A DNA stretch of 64,000 nt, taken from positions 186,001-250,000 of the forward strand of contig CALULI010000004.1 of the NCBI GenBank assembly GCA_944321455.1, in the 5' to 3' direction. This DNA comes from an uncultured Eggerthellaceae bacterium (GTDB lineage: Bacteria; Actinomycetota; Coriobacteriia; Coriobacteriales; Eggerthellaceae). How positions within the stretch are numbered: position 1 is the first letter of the stretch; every line of letters begins with the position of its first letter. The notes beneath the pieces were generated by a model. That model was not told where the DNA came from and made no database searches. It was given only the letters and a program-made list of their open reading frames with translations. Of the stretch, positions 45,072 to 53,998 are shown piece by piece. A program made the translations under genes and the position numbers.

Positions 45072-45701
45072 CTACATATTAGTCATAATGATTTCGTCCA
45101 TGCGTGATGCCGTTATTTCACATGCGTCAATGGCATCCTCAAATTCCTGATAGACCTGCGCTAGGGCGAAGCAATCGCGCGATGCAAGAGATGAGTCAGG
45201 CGCAAACAAGCGATGCGTTGCCTCCAAGAACAAGCGGTCCCCTTCTTCTTCGGCATCATTGACAGCACCAAGCAGCTCAACAATGTCTTTGCTCTTTTTT
45301 CTAAAACGCGGAAGCTCGCGCACGGCTTCAGCAAGCGACTGAGCACCACGGTTCAAGATGCGCGCCATGGCACGCATGTCATCGTTGACGGTATCAATGT
45401 GATACATGTACATGCACATCAAAATGTCTTCAGTCTTGTCCAAAACATCATCAAGCAGCAAGGTAAACTGCGCTATGTCATCGCGCTCAAGAGGCGTTAC
45501 AAAATCATGGCGAAGGTGAGCCTTTACTTCGCGATTGAGATCGTCTCCCTTGCTTTCGATGGCATGCATTTCGCTCAACGTGGAGCGAAGATTGGAAAGA
45601 TCGTAGGCATCAAACGTGTTAATCAAAAACTCTGCCGCTTCTTTGGCATACTCTGCCTGCATACTAAACGCGTCAAAGTAGTTAAACTTGCCTTTACCCA
45701 T
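45072..45701 (-). CDS. DUF47 (PhoU-like) phosphate transport regulator
   Basis: A 209-residue all-helical protein of the DUF47/PhoU-like family. It begins KGKFNYFDAFSMQAEYAKEA and contains ESKGDDLNREVKAHL and DALDACEI-like helices with repeated E/DxxxD metal sites (DVLDKTEDILM, EFEDAIDACE). DUF47 genes usually sit next to Pit phosphate permeases and modulate them; here it is 87 bp downstream of pit, on the same strand. GAAAGGGAA precedes ATG 45701. Confidence 0.9.
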   Translation of the reverse strand: MGKGKFNYFDAFSMQAEYAKEAAEFLINTFDAYDLSNLRSTLSEMHAIESKGDDLNREVKAHLRHDFVTPLERDDIAQFTLLLDDVLDKTEDILMCMYMYHIDTVNDDMRAMARILNRGAQSLAEAVRELPRFRKKSKDIVELLGAVNDAEEEGDRLFLEATHRLFAPDSSLASRDCFALAQVYQEFEDAIDACEITASRMDEIIMTNM

Positions 45702-45714
45702 GACTGTATTCCCT

Positions 45715-45785
45715 TTCAGTACGTATGTTGATCACCGTGTTGTGCTGTGTTGCGATGCGTTATGCCGTGTTGTACCGTTTGTGTT
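45715..45785. repeat. GTGTTG-rich decayed repeats between pit and the DUF47 gene
   Basis: CCGTGTTGT occurs twice (after ATCA and after ATG) with related CTGTGTTGCGATGCG and CCGTTTGTGTT pieces between and beyond. The gap seems built from a short repeating unit and has no gene. Confidence 0.45.
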
Positions 45786-45788
45786 CAG

Positions 45789-46835
45789 CTAAAACATGAT
45801 GAAGATCTTTGCCAATATAAAGCCGATGATGCCGCACCCAGGAAACGTCAAAATCCAGGTCAAGACCATGTTGCCAACCAGATTCCACTTAACCGCGCGA
45901 AGCCGTCGTGATGCACCAACACCCATAATGGCCGTTGTTTTTGTGTGAGTTGTTGATACGGGCATGCCCGTAAACGTAGCTAAACCAATACAAAACATGG
46001 CAGAAAGACAGGCAGAAAAGCCTTGGTAGGGCTCCATCTTTACCATATCCATGCCAACCGTTTTAATGATGCGTTTTCCGCCAACAGCCGTACCAAGACC
46101 CATGGTCAAAGCACACAGAAGCACCAACCACAGGGGGAATTCAACGCTGCTCATATCGCCTGATCCAAGGCAGAGCATGATGCCAAGCATACTGACAGAG
46201 AGAAACTTCTGGCCATCTTGGGCGCCGTGCATAACCGCAACGCCAGCGCCCGCGATAATTTGCGCCCAATGCCAAAATCCCGTAGAACGTCGGCGGTCAA
46301 TGTTGACGCAGAGCTTTTCGATGATTTTGGTGAAGAGCCAGCCCGTGCCAAAACCAAGACCCGTTGAGATAACAAGGCCGTAGATTACCTTGACCCATTC
46401 AGCACCATTAACACCGCCAATACCACCTTGCAATGCAATAGCGGCACCCGTGATACCAGCAATCAGCGAATGACTTTGAGAAGATGGAAGGCCGAAAATC
46501 CAGGTAACAACACCCCACACAATAACGGAAACCATAGCCGCTGCTAGCGCTTGAAGCGCCGCTTCGTTATCGCCGCCGAAATTAACCATGCCAAAGATAG
46601 TGTTGGCAACAGCGGCACTAATTGCCGTTACGCCAACAAGACCAACAAAGTTGCAGATTGCAGCCATGATGATGGCGGGACCTGGCTTCATACAACGCGT
46701 ACCAACAACGGTTGCAATAGCATTAGGAGCGTCAGTGGCTCCATTTACCACGGTGGCGCCAAGAGTGAGAGCTAAAATGACAATCAGCAATGGATTTCCT
46801 GCAAGCATGACTAAAAAGGATCCAAAATCAATCAT
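45789..46835 (-). CDS. pit: Inorganic phosphate transporter, Pit family
   Basis: A 348-residue membrane carrier importing phosphate (probably as metal-phosphate) with protons or sodium. The duplicated family signature is visible as TDAPNAIATVVGTRCMKPG near the N-terminus and GMPVSTTHTKTTAIMGVGAS near the C-terminus, with GLPSSQSHSLIAGITGAA between. About nine to ten helices. GGAGGGG precedes ATG 46835. It precedes the DUF47 partner gene, and a Ppx gene lies upstream. Confidence 0.95.
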   Translation of the reverse strand: MIDFGSFLVMLAGNPLLIVILALTLGATVVNGATDAPNAIATVVGTRCMKPGPAIIMAAICNFVGLVGVTAISAAVANTIFGMVNFGGDNEAALQALAAAMVSVIVWGVVTWIFGLPSSQSHSLIAGITGAAIALQGGIGGVNGAEWVKVIYGLVISTGLGFGTGWLFTKIIEKLCVNIDRRRSTGFWHWAQIIAGAGVAVMHGAQDGQKFLSVSMLGIMLCLGSGDMSSVEFPLWLVLLCALTMGLGTAVGGKRIIKTVGMDMVKMEPYQGFSACLSAMFCIGLATFTGMPVSTTHTKTTAIMGVGASRRLRAVKWNLVGNMVLTWILTFPGCGIIGFILAKIFIMF

Positions 46836-46883
46836 GGATTCTTGCCCCTCCCACTGCTGAAACAGCGATTAACCGTAGTTCAT

Positions 46884-46990
46884 TTGTTAAAAAATTCTTA
46901 CGGAAATAAAGAATAATGAATTTTATGTAACATTTGGATGCAATTTCTAAGATTTTTGTAAGAAATATTTAACATTTGAGCTAAAAAAGG
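46884..46990 (-). promoter_or_regulatory. AT-rich leader upstream of pit
   Basis: About 100 bp of very AT-rich sequence in the 210-bp gap before pit. AAATGTTA (minus strand) occurs twice about 41 bp apart. TAAAAT and TATTCT could be -10 boxes. I cannot define a Pho box with confidence. Confidence 0.3.
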
Positions 46991-47045
46991 GTTTTTTGTC
47001 CTACAAGTACTCAGCAAGACAGACAAACACTAAACAAGGCAGGCA

Positions 47046-47978
47046 CTATGAAGGATTATTGCTGGTAATAATGCCCTGCAAAATGTCAGATTCGCTTACC
47101 GTAAATTCCTGTTTGCCCGTTAGTTCTAAAACAACCTCTAGAATAATCAAACCAGCCACAATCACCGAAGCACGGGCGGGCTCTAACCCAATAACCTGCT
47201 TACGTTCATCAAGTGGCATAGCAGCAAGGTTTTGATAGATGCGCGTAACCGTCTCTCGCGGAACAACGGTCTTGTCTACTTCAGCGGAATTATAGATGCG
47301 CATTTCTTTATCAATAGAAACAATACTGGTGGCGGTGCCTGCTACCGCAACAATGCGATCCACAATGCAGCCCTGTTCAAATGCTTCATCAAAAAGCGGC
47401 TTCATAGTCTCATAGATCCAGGTAAACGCCTGATCTTTTTCAGCGGCAGTGGGCGGATCACTGTGAAGGAAGCGCTCAGTCACGCGCCTGCAACCAATAT
47501 CAAATGAATGGCTGAATGAGATTGCCTGGCCACCAACACCAAAAATTGCTTCGGTGGAACCACCACCAATATCAAGAACCATCAAGTTTTTGCCTTGGAA
47601 TGCGTGAGAAGCACCTTTGAAAGAAAGTTCTGCCTCACGCGCTCCAGGGATAACCGAAAGCGTTACGCCAAGTTCGGCCAAGCGATCAATCAGCTCTTGG
47701 CGATTTGCAGCATCACGAGACGCGCTTGTTGCAATAGCATCAATGTGAATACGGGGATGATCTGCATCTTTATACGAATCAATGATCTGGAAATACTGAG
47801 CAATTTGATCAGCAACGCGCTCAATGGCATCAGGCTGCAAAACACCCGTCTTGTCTACCCCAATACCTAAATTGGTGATAGCGCACTGGCGATTGAGTTC
47901 TTCCAAACGACCATCATCATAATCAGCAACCAGCAATCTGCAGGTTACCGTTCCAATATCAATTGCAGCACATCTCAT
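47046..47978 (-). CDS. Ppx/GppA-family phosphatase (second copy)
   Basis: A 310-residue paralogue of the enzyme at 26 kb. CAAIDIGTVTCRLLVADY at the start, LDIGGGSTEAIFGVGG near residue 130 and AVAGTATSIVSIDKEM give the complete nucleotide/phosphate site. The first loop has GTVT in place of the usual GSNS/T, which is common in actinobacterial Ppx2. It begins 5 nt after the ftsB-like stop, a gene order known from actinobacteria (ftsB, DUF501, ppx), but here no DUF501 gene intervenes. AAGGTTAAG precedes ATG 47978. Confidence 0.9.
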   Translation of the reverse strand: MRCAAIDIGTVTCRLLVADYDDGRLEELNRQCAITNLGIGVDKTGVLQPDAIERVADQIAQYFQIIDSYKDADHPRIHIDAIATSASRDAANRQELIDRLAELGVTLSVIPGAREAELSFKGASHAFQGKNLMVLDIGGGSTEAIFGVGGQAISFSHSFDIGCRRVTERFLHSDPPTAAEKDQAFTWIYETMKPLFDEAFEQGCIVDRIVAVAGTATSIVSIDKEMRIYNSAEVDKTVVPRETVTRIYQNLAAMPLDERKQVIGLEPARASVIVAGLIILEVVLELTGKQEFTVSESDILQGIITSNNPS

Positions 47979-47983
47979 ATGTC

Positions 47984-49321
47984 TTAACCTTGGTATCCGA
48001 ACAGTGTATCTAATACACCAGAATACCAGGTGTCAGGCGCTTTGACATTATCAGTAGGTACCGTGCTTAATTCGCTGCTTGTATCCGAAGCAGATTGAGA
48101 CTGCGCAGAAGGACTGAGCCCCTCAACGGTCATCATATGCTCATCAGATCTGATCCAGCCCAGTTCGCTGCGGATGTATTCCTCCATGCCTTCATCGGTG
48201 TTCAGGTAATCAATCTGGGATTGCATTTCCTGATTGTATTCCTGAAGCGCTTCGTATTCGGCTTGGAGTTGTTGGACCGAACGAACTTCGGTGTAGTAGC
48301 TTGCGCAAGGACCGTAGAGCATAACGCAGGCAAACACGACGCCACACACACAAAGAAATACGCGTGTTGCCCGTTGCGAAGAGGCAATACTGGCTAAGAG
48401 CGCCAAAGGAGAAAAGGTAAACGAACGTGACTTTCCGCCCTTGCCGTCTGCGCTATCCTGCATCCGTGATGAGCGACGATGGGTGCGACCCATACGCATT
48501 TCATACAAAGCAGCGCGCGACGTTTCAGGCGCAGAAGCATCTTGAGACCCAAACACCTTGTTGTAGGCACGTGACGCTTTAAGCCCACGCAAGCGTTGAG
48601 CAAGAGTTTTCTTACGTTTGTCCTGAACGGGCGTTTCCTCTTCTTCGTTGAGACGCTCTTTTTCGCGATCAGCCAAATAATCTTCGCGCTGCGCTTGCTG
48701 AAGGGCGCTATCGCGTGAAACACTCCTTAAACGATTATCTGACCTGCGATAACGCGAATGGCTTGCATCCGCCCGCGCATCCATACGAGAATCCCTACGT
48801 GCAGTGGTACGCAAATCGGTGCGCTCATCACCACGAATATCGTAGCGAGTACCCAAACGGGAAGCATCGCGGAAATCAGTGCGGGAATCACTACGAGCAT
48901 CCATGCGCGCAGCGTGATCACGCACAAAGGAAGCGTTTGCACTTTGATGGGAACGAGACTTGCGTGCTTGTAGCGACACTCCCCTACCTGATTCACGACG
49001 AGCAGGATAATCTGTTGAAAGCGTATGTGAGCGAGAACGCCCTGATGGAGCGCTTGCAGCTTGAGAACGCGCAGGTGAAAGGGCAGATCGTGAACGACCA
49101 GCAAACACATCACTTGATTGAGAACGTACGCGAGAAGACGCACGCTGAGAGGATGCGGACGTGCGCGAAGACGTACGAGAAGTAGAGCGCGAAGAATTTC
49201 GTGAGGAAGACGAAGAACGACGTGAAGCGTACGATGGGCGGGAATACGCGCGCGCATCAGAAGACAAAGCTCCCTGAGCTTTTGCCTCATCAAAAGAAAG
49301 GATATTCCCTTGTCGCGTCAC
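47984..49321 (-). CDS. FtsB/DivIC septum formation protein with an Arg/Ser-rich N-terminus
   Basis: A 445-residue bitopic protein. Residues about 20-250 are extremely rich in Arg, Ser, Ala and Asp, with repeats such as SRTDFRDASRLGTRYD and RRDSRMDARADAS. A transmembrane helix lies at about 318-338 (RVFLCVCGVVFACVMLYGP), followed by a short coiled coil (QLQAEYEALQEYNQEMQSQI) and the FtsB/DivIC signature EEYIRSELGWIRSDEHMM. FtsB joins FtsL and FtsQ in the divisome. Usual FtsB proteins are about 100-230 residues, so the cytoplasmic arm is exceptional. I start at GTG 49321, nine nt after GAGGGG; the upstream ATG 49390 has no ribosome site. Confidence 0.85.
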   Translation of the reverse strand: MTRQGNILSFDEAKAQGALSSDARAYSRPSYASRRSSSSSRNSSRSTSRTSSRTSASSQRASSRVRSQSSDVFAGRSRSALSPARSQAASAPSGRSRSHTLSTDYPARRESGRGVSLQARKSRSHQSANASFVRDHAARMDARSDSRTDFRDASRLGTRYDIRGDERTDLRTTARRDSRMDARADASHSRYRRSDNRLRSVSRDSALQQAQREDYLADREKERLNEEEETPVQDKRKKTLAQRLRGLKASRAYNKVFGSQDASAPETSRAALYEMRMGRTHRRSSRMQDSADGKGGKSRSFTFSPLALLASIASSQRATRVFLCVCGVVFACVMLYGPCASYYTEVRSVQQLQAEYEALQEYNQEMQSQIDYLNTDEGMEEYIRSELGWIRSDEHMMTVEGLSPSAQSQSASDTSSELSTVPTDNVKAPDTWYSGVLDTLFGYQG

Positions 49322-49433
49322 GCTATTGTTCCCCTCAAGCATCGTGGTTTGTTTAAGTAGTGTGTGTAATGCTGAAAGTCCTTCAATCATAACACAGAGA
49401 CAACGCGAAACTGCCGCTATCTCTGGGAATAAT

Positions 49434-49475
49434 TAAAAGAAAAGGCTAAAGAGGGTAAAATCCTCTTTAGCCTTT
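49434..49475 (-). terminator. Terminator after yebC
   Basis: Perfect 14-bp stem AAAGGCTAAAGAGG / CCTCTTTAGCCTTT, 7-nt loop, followed on the minus strand by TCTTTTAATT. Confidence 0.93.
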
Positions 49476-49580
49476 GTAAATTGCCTGATCACAAGAACAA
49501 TTTGAAATAAGCAAATCTTGTGATTGCGTAAACCGCGAGTTGAAGTTTAAACAAAGAGAACCATGTGTTCTCTTGGGTGT

Positions 49581-50378
49581 TTACTCTTCGTCTAATGCAT
49601 CTGCAATTTCATCAGTGATGTTCATGGTGTGATAAACGTTCTGAAGGTCTTCAAGTTCTTCAAGCTTATCAACAAGACGCATAACCTTTTTAGCGTCAGC
49701 TACCGTAACATCCGTTGGAGTGGTTGGCTCCATAATGAATTCGGCACCCTTAACTTCAATGCCCTGTTCTACCAAAGCATTCTTAACGCCCATCAGATCA
49801 GTTGGAGCGGTGTAGACAATCCACTCTTCACCTGCGTCTTCGTAGTCAGAGCCGCCTGCTTCAGCAACTGCCATCATGAATTCATCTTCATCAACAGCGT
49901 TTTCCTTGTCTGGAACCTTCTTTTCGTCGCTCTTGATGATCTTTTCAACAAGGATCTGACCCTTGCGCTCAAACTGGAATGCAACAGAACCTGAAGTGCC
50001 CAGGTTGCCACCGTGGTGGTTGAATGCCGCACGAACGTCTGCAGCGGTGCGGTTGCGGTTGTCAGTCAAAGCTTCGCAATAGATAGCGACGCCGCAAGGA
50101 CCATAGCCTTCGTAAACAACAGACTCATAGTTTGCTGCATCTTTGCCTGAACCGAACGCCTTATCAATAGCGGTCTTGATCTTGTCCTTAGGAAGAGAAT
50201 AACTCTTCGCTTTATCGATAGCTGCTGCCAAAGAAGCATTGTTGTCGGGGTTAGGATCTCCCCCTTCTTTAGCTGCTACCGTAATGTTACGGGAGAGCTT
50301 GGAAAACAATGCGGAACGTTTTGCGTCCTGCGCAGCTTTACGATGTTTAGTTGTTGCCCATTTTGAATGGCCTGACAT
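49581..50378 (-). CDS. yebC: YebC/PmpR-family regulator
   Basis: A 265-residue member of the TACO1/YebC family, which acts in transcription control or, in recent work, as a factor helping ribosomes through difficult (proline) motifs. It begins SGHSKWATTKHRKAAQDAKR and continues with NNASLAAAIDKAKSYSLPKD and YEGYGPCGVAIYCEALTDNRNRT. It is slightly longer than the usual 240-250 because of a charged insert (about 150-165). GAAGGGTAGG precedes ATG 50378. It stands alone with a strong terminator. Confidence 0.95.
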   Translation of the reverse strand: MSGHSKWATTKHRKAAQDAKRSALFSKLSRNITVAAKEGGDPNPDNNASLAAAIDKAKSYSLPKDKIKTAIDKAFGSGKDAANYESVVYEGYGPCGVAIYCEALTDNRNRTAADVRAAFNHHGGNLGTSGSVAFQFERKGQILVEKIIKSDEKKVPDKENAVDEDEFMMAVAEAGGSDYEDAGEEWIVYTAPTDLMGVKNALVEQGIEVKGAEFIMEPTTPTDVTVADAKKVMRLVDKLEELEDLQNVYHTMNITDEIADALDEE

Positions 50379-50492
50379 ACAAAGCCTACCCTTCTAGCAA
50401 AGTCATAACGAATAATCACTCTATGTGCGACTAGAAATTGTAACACATTGATCAAGATTACTGAGCAGCGGTTATATAAAGGCTGGTAAGTC

Positions 50493-51095
50493 CTATAAAG
50501 AATCCAGGTTTACCACACGCGTTGCCAAGCGATCTTGCAGTGCCTGCGAATGCGTCACCAAAATTAAACCCACCTCATGCTCATCACAATACGAGCACAG
50601 GAAGTCCCAGATTTGAACCTGCGTGAGAGCATCAAGCATAGTTGAAATTTCATCAGCAATCAGAAACTGAGGATGCACGGCAAGCGCACGCGCAATACAA
50701 AAACGCTGCATTTCTCCGCCCGAAAGTTCTCGCGGATAACGGGTGAGCCATTCAGGCTTAATGCCAAGACGATGGAGCACGTCTTCTTCGAGAGGGCCCG
50801 CCTCTTGAAGAGAGGTTTGCATGCGAAGGAGTGGATCAAGCGCTTGTTCAGGGTGCTGCCAAATGAGCTGAACAGGACACGGACCCATTTGAGGAAGCGG
50901 CTGTCCATCGAGCAACACCTGTCCTGCCTGAGGCTTGCTATAGCCTGCTAAAAGGCGGCACAGCGTTGTTTTTCCTCTACCCGATGGCGCATAAAGAGCA
51001 ACGCGCTCATGAGAATCAAACGAAAGCGAGCAGTTGGCGAAAACGGTTTTCGCGCCATATGAAAATGAAACCTGTTGCAGTTCTAGTACGCTCAT
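50493..51095 (-). CDS. ABC importer ATPase, NikE/DppF-like
   Basis: A 200-residue ATP-binding subunit, one of two for the adjacent importer. Walker A is APSGRGKTTLCRLLAG, signature ELSGGEMQRFCIARAL and Walker B FLIADEISTMLDALTQ. It is short: the C-terminal oligopeptide-type extension present in DppF is absent, as in NikE. The ATG overlaps the stop of the previous ATPase gene by 4 nt (ATGA). It ends the five-gene set; no clear terminator is seen before yebC. Confidence 0.9.
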   Translation of the reverse strand: MSVLELQQVSFSYGAKTVFANCSLSFDSHERVALYAPSGRGKTTLCRLLAGYSKPQAGQVLLDGQPLPQMGPCPVQLIWQHPEQALDPLLRMQTSLQEAGPLEEDVLHRLGIKPEWLTRYPRELSGGEMQRFCIARALAVHPQFLIADEISTMLDALTQVQIWDFLCSYCDEHEVGLILVTHSQALQDRLATRVVNLDSL

Positions 51096-52033
51096 AGCTC
51101 ACCCTCAAACGAAAAGTCATGTTCAGGCAATGCATGCCAAAGCGCCCTGCTGAACGGGTGATTCAAAAGATGCGGTGCAGCAAAGTTAGCAACCGCCGTT
51201 TCTTCAACAACGGTGCCATCCTTAAAGACCGCCACTCTATCAGCAACACGCAGCGCCAATTCAATATCATGGGTAATCAGCAGCACACCTTTGCCTTCGT
51301 CAGCAAAGGTGCGGAAATCTTTCATAGCTTGAACCGCAAGCTCAAGATCAAGGCCAGGTGTAGGTTCGTCAGCAATAATCAAACGGGGATTGCCCATGAG
51401 TGCCGTGCACAACAACACGCGACGCGCCATACCGCCAGAAAGCTCAAACGGATACAAACCCTCAACATCGGTGGACAAAGAATAACGCTCAAACAGTTCT
51501 GCACGTCGTGCGGGATCGCCACCAATTTGCTTGCCAATTTTCATCAACGGATCAAGCGATTTGACGCTTTGGGGAACAAAGGCAATTTCGCTTCCCCGAA
51601 GCGCGGTCAAACTTGAGGCATCCTGCTTAACGCCATCGTAGTAAATGACCCCTTCAACACAGGTATTGGTGTCATAGAGGCCCATGATGGCATCGGCAAG
51701 AAGCGTTTTGCCTGATCCCGAAGCACCCACGACCGCAAGAATTTCGCCCGTATGCACCGAAAGGCTCAAGTGATCAATAACCCACTGCATGGTCTGACGG
51801 GTAGTGGTACGAGAAAAGAATCCGAAGCGTTTTGTTTGCTTTTCTTTGCACGCGATCCCTTTTGCTGGTGAAGACTGTTGTGGCAGTGTTTCATACATCT
51901 GAAAGCCGACACACAAGTTTTCTACCTGAAGCAGATGATGACCACCCGCATGGTGGCTCACCGATGCATGCGTATGACCATGATGCGCTTCTTCGTGCGT
52001 ATGAACCGAGGAAAGATGTTGTTGGGTATCCAT
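51092..52033 (-). CDS. ABC importer ATPase, NikD/DppD-like, with His-rich N-terminus
   Basis: A 313-residue ATP-binding subunit. The first 33 residues hold 11 histidines (for example HTHEEAHHGHTHASVSHH), which I read as a metal-binding or storage tail. The ATPase domain then starts LLQVENLCVGFQMYE; Walker A is GASGSGKTLLADAIMG, signature LSGGMARRVLLCTAL and Walker B LIIADEPTPGLDLE. A short insert (about residues 55-80) splits the first strand. GGAGGTG precedes ATG 52033. Together with NikE it should power the two permeases; the His tail supports nickel or another transition metal as cargo. Confidence 0.9.
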   Translation of the reverse strand: MDTQQHLSSVHTHEEAHHGHTHASVSHHAGGHHLLQVENLCVGFQMYETLPQQSSPAKGIACKEKQTKRFGFFSRTTTRQTMQWVIDHLSLSVHTGEILAVVGASGSGKTLLADAIMGLYDTNTCVEGVIYYDGVKQDASSLTALRGSEIAFVPQSVKSLDPLMKIGKQIGGDPARRAELFERYSLSTDVEGLYPFELSGGMARRVLLCTALMGNPRLIIADEPTPGLDLELAVQAMKDFRTFADEGKGVLLITHDIELALRVADRVAVFKDGTVVEETAVANFAAPHLLNHPFSRALWHALPEHDFSFEGEL

Positions 52034-52047
52034 GAATCACACCTCCC

Positions 52048-53013
52048 CTATTCCTGGGCACGCGCAGGATCAAGCAAGCGGCGCAAGCCCTGACCCGCCC
52101 TATCAAACAGCAGCACAACCAAAAGCAAGGCAAGACCAGGAAAGACCGCAAGCCACCACATGCCAACCGAAAGATAGCTCATTGATTCGCTCAAAATAAT
52201 GCCAATAGCAGGCTGTTCGGGCGGCAGGCCAAACCCAAGGAAGGTAATGGCGGCCTCATGCAAAATAGCATGAGGAAACATCAAGATAAGACCAACCAAA
52301 TACTGTGGCAACACTGCTGGCAGCACGTGATGCAGCGCAATATATAACGGACTGCGCCCCAGCGAACGCGCAACGGCAACATACGAGCTTTGCTTTACCT
52401 GAAGAACTTCGGCACGAATGACACGGCAGAGGCTTGGCCAATGCGTAAAAGCAACACCTAAGGCAACGCCCCAAAAGCCTTTACCTAAGGCATATGAAAT
52501 TAACAGCAGAAACACAATGTGCGGAATACCCAGCATCAAATCAGTAAGCCAGGTTATGCACGCGTCTGCCTTCTTTCCGCCAAGAGCGGCTACCGTACCC
52601 AAGATCAGTGCAATGATCGAAGAGACAAGGGCGGCGAACAAACCAATGCCGATACTGGTCGACAAGCCAGCAACCGTTCGGATAAGCATATCGTGACCAA
52701 GATTGTCGGTACCGAAGGGATGTTCAAAGCTAGGTGCTTGGCGCGCCTGCGAAAGATCACTTTCCATAGCAACAGGCATCAAAAGCACACCGATAAGCGC
52801 TATTGCCACCAGAATTGCCGCCGACACAAGACAGATTAGCTTAGTTTGACGGCGATTATTGAACCGTCGTACTGCAGGACGATGAAACACCGTGGGCAGT
52901 TCAAACCCCTGAGCGCTCAGTGTTGCTGCCTGGACAGAAGCTGCTTGTAACGAAGCGTCATTTCCTTCATGAAGAGCAGACTCTTCATTTGCAAAGAGGT
53001 GTTTGCGGCTCAC
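52048..53013 (-). CDS. ABC importer permease, NikC/DppC-like
   Basis: A 321-residue inner-membrane permease. After an N-terminal cytoplasmic segment of about 75 residues it has a first helix (LICLVSAAILVAIALIGVLL), then HPFGTDNLGHDMLIRTVAG, the DppC-family hallmark, and the ATPase-coupling loop VARSLGRSPLYIALHHVLPA. About six helices. It starts at GTG 53013, overlapping the NikB stop by 4 nt (GTGA) behind GGAGAGGTG. The long N-terminal lead (over 50 residues more than the usual form) is odd. Confidence 0.9.
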   Translation of the reverse strand: MSRKHLFANEESALHEGNDASLQAASVQAATLSAQGFELPTVFHRPAVRRFNNRRQTKLICLVSAAILVAIALIGVLLMPVAMESDLSQARQAPSFEHPFGTDNLGHDMLIRTVAGLSTSIGIGLFAALVSSIIALILGTVAALGGKKADACITWLTDLMLGIPHIVFLLLISYALGKGFWGVALGVAFTHWPSLCRVIRAEVLQVKQSSYVAVARSLGRSPLYIALHHVLPAVLPQYLVGLILMFPHAILHEAAITFLGFGLPPEQPAIGIILSESMSYLSVGMWWLAVFPGLALLLVVLLFDRAGQGLRRLLDPARAQE

Positions 53014-53993
53014 AATGCATCACCTCTCCGCTTGATGCGCGGATCAATAACGCGATAGAGGATGTTCGCAATAAGATTGCCACCAAACACAATTGCTGCT
53101 GACACCAAGGTAATGCCAACCAACAAGGCAACATCGCTCCCGACCCCTGCATTCACGGCGGCTTGCCCTAACCCTGGATAGGAAAACACCTGTTCAACCA
53201 AGACCGAACCACCAAAAATTTCGGAGATTGAAGCAAACTGAAGCGAAATAGCAGGAAGCGCTAAATTGCGTAAACCATGCTTTCGTGCCGCCTGTAAGCG
53301 TGACATTCCACGCGCCTGGGCAAAACGAATGTAATCGCTTTCCATGATGTCTATTGTTTTTTCGCGCGTATGAAGAGCAACATTTGCAACGCCCACCACT
53401 GAAAGGGTTAATGCAGGCAAAATAATATGGTGAAGCAAATCAAAAATGGTTATGTCAGCAGCGCTTTTGCCAATAGGCGCCGAAAAACCAATAGGAAACC
53501 ACCCAAGCCAAACGGCAAACACCATAAGAACAATCAGCGCAAGCCAAAACGTTGGTGTAGAAGCCAACACAAAACAATAGCCCTTAATAATGCGATCAAT
53601 CAGCGTTCCCTGCTTGATGCCCGCCACAATACCCATGGCAAGTCCAAAGATGCCGCTTAAAACCCACGCAAGCGCCATCAAAGCAAGCGTGTTAAACGAT
53701 CGATTGACAAGAACTTCACTCACAGGAGCATTAAAGCGAAGAGAAGTGCCCATATCCCCCTGAATAAAGGCGCTTGCCCAATTGATATAGCGCTCAAACA
53801 GCGGAGTGCCAGTACCCCAATAGCGTGCCAGATCAGCACGCTGATCTTCGCTCATGCTGGCATAAGCACTCTGACCAACATTTGCTTGAACAGGATCAAT
53901 AGGAGAAATGCCTACCAAAACAAACGTTACCACGCTCACGGCAAACATGAGCACAATAAACTTCACTATGTTGCGTGCAACCAGAGAAGCCAT
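53010..53993 (-). CDS. ABC importer permease, NikB/DppB-like
   Basis: A 327-residue inner-membrane permease. It begins SLVARNIVKFIVLMFAVSVV and has the family loop RYINWASAFIQGDMGTSL, a GRFFAL-like TPTFWLALIVLMVFAV segment and the coupling motif YIRFAQARGMSRLQAARKHG. About six helices. I start at ATG 53993, which is five nt after the substrate-binding protein stop, with GGAGCTGG upstream; the GTG at 54011 is less likely. The tight spacing shows a single operon. Confidence 0.92.
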   Translation of the reverse strand: MASLVARNIVKFIVLMFAVSVVTFVLVGISPIDPVQANVGQSAYASMSEDQRADLARYWGTGTPLFERYINWASAFIQGDMGTSLRFNAPVSEVLVNRSFNTLALMALAWVLSGIFGLAMGIVAGIKQGTLIDRIIKGYCFVLASTPTFWLALIVLMVFAVWLGWFPIGFSAPIGKSAADITIFDLLHHIILPALTLSVVGVANVALHTREKTIDIMESDYIRFAQARGMSRLQAARKHGLRNLALPAISLQFASISEIFGGSVLVEQVFSYPGLGQAAVNAGVGSDVALLVGITLVSAAIVFGGNLIANILYRVIDPRIKRRGDAL

Positions 53994-53998
53994 GCAGT

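Noticed and set aside
48727-49293. 188-residue frame and others overlapping the Arg/Ser-rich part of ftsB
   Set aside because: Shadow of a biased coding region; the FtsB frame has the start, ribosome site and domain evidence.
50424-50445. GTGTTAC on the minus strand upstream of yebC as a NikR site
   Set aside because: The partner half-site GTAACAC is missing at 13-14 nt.
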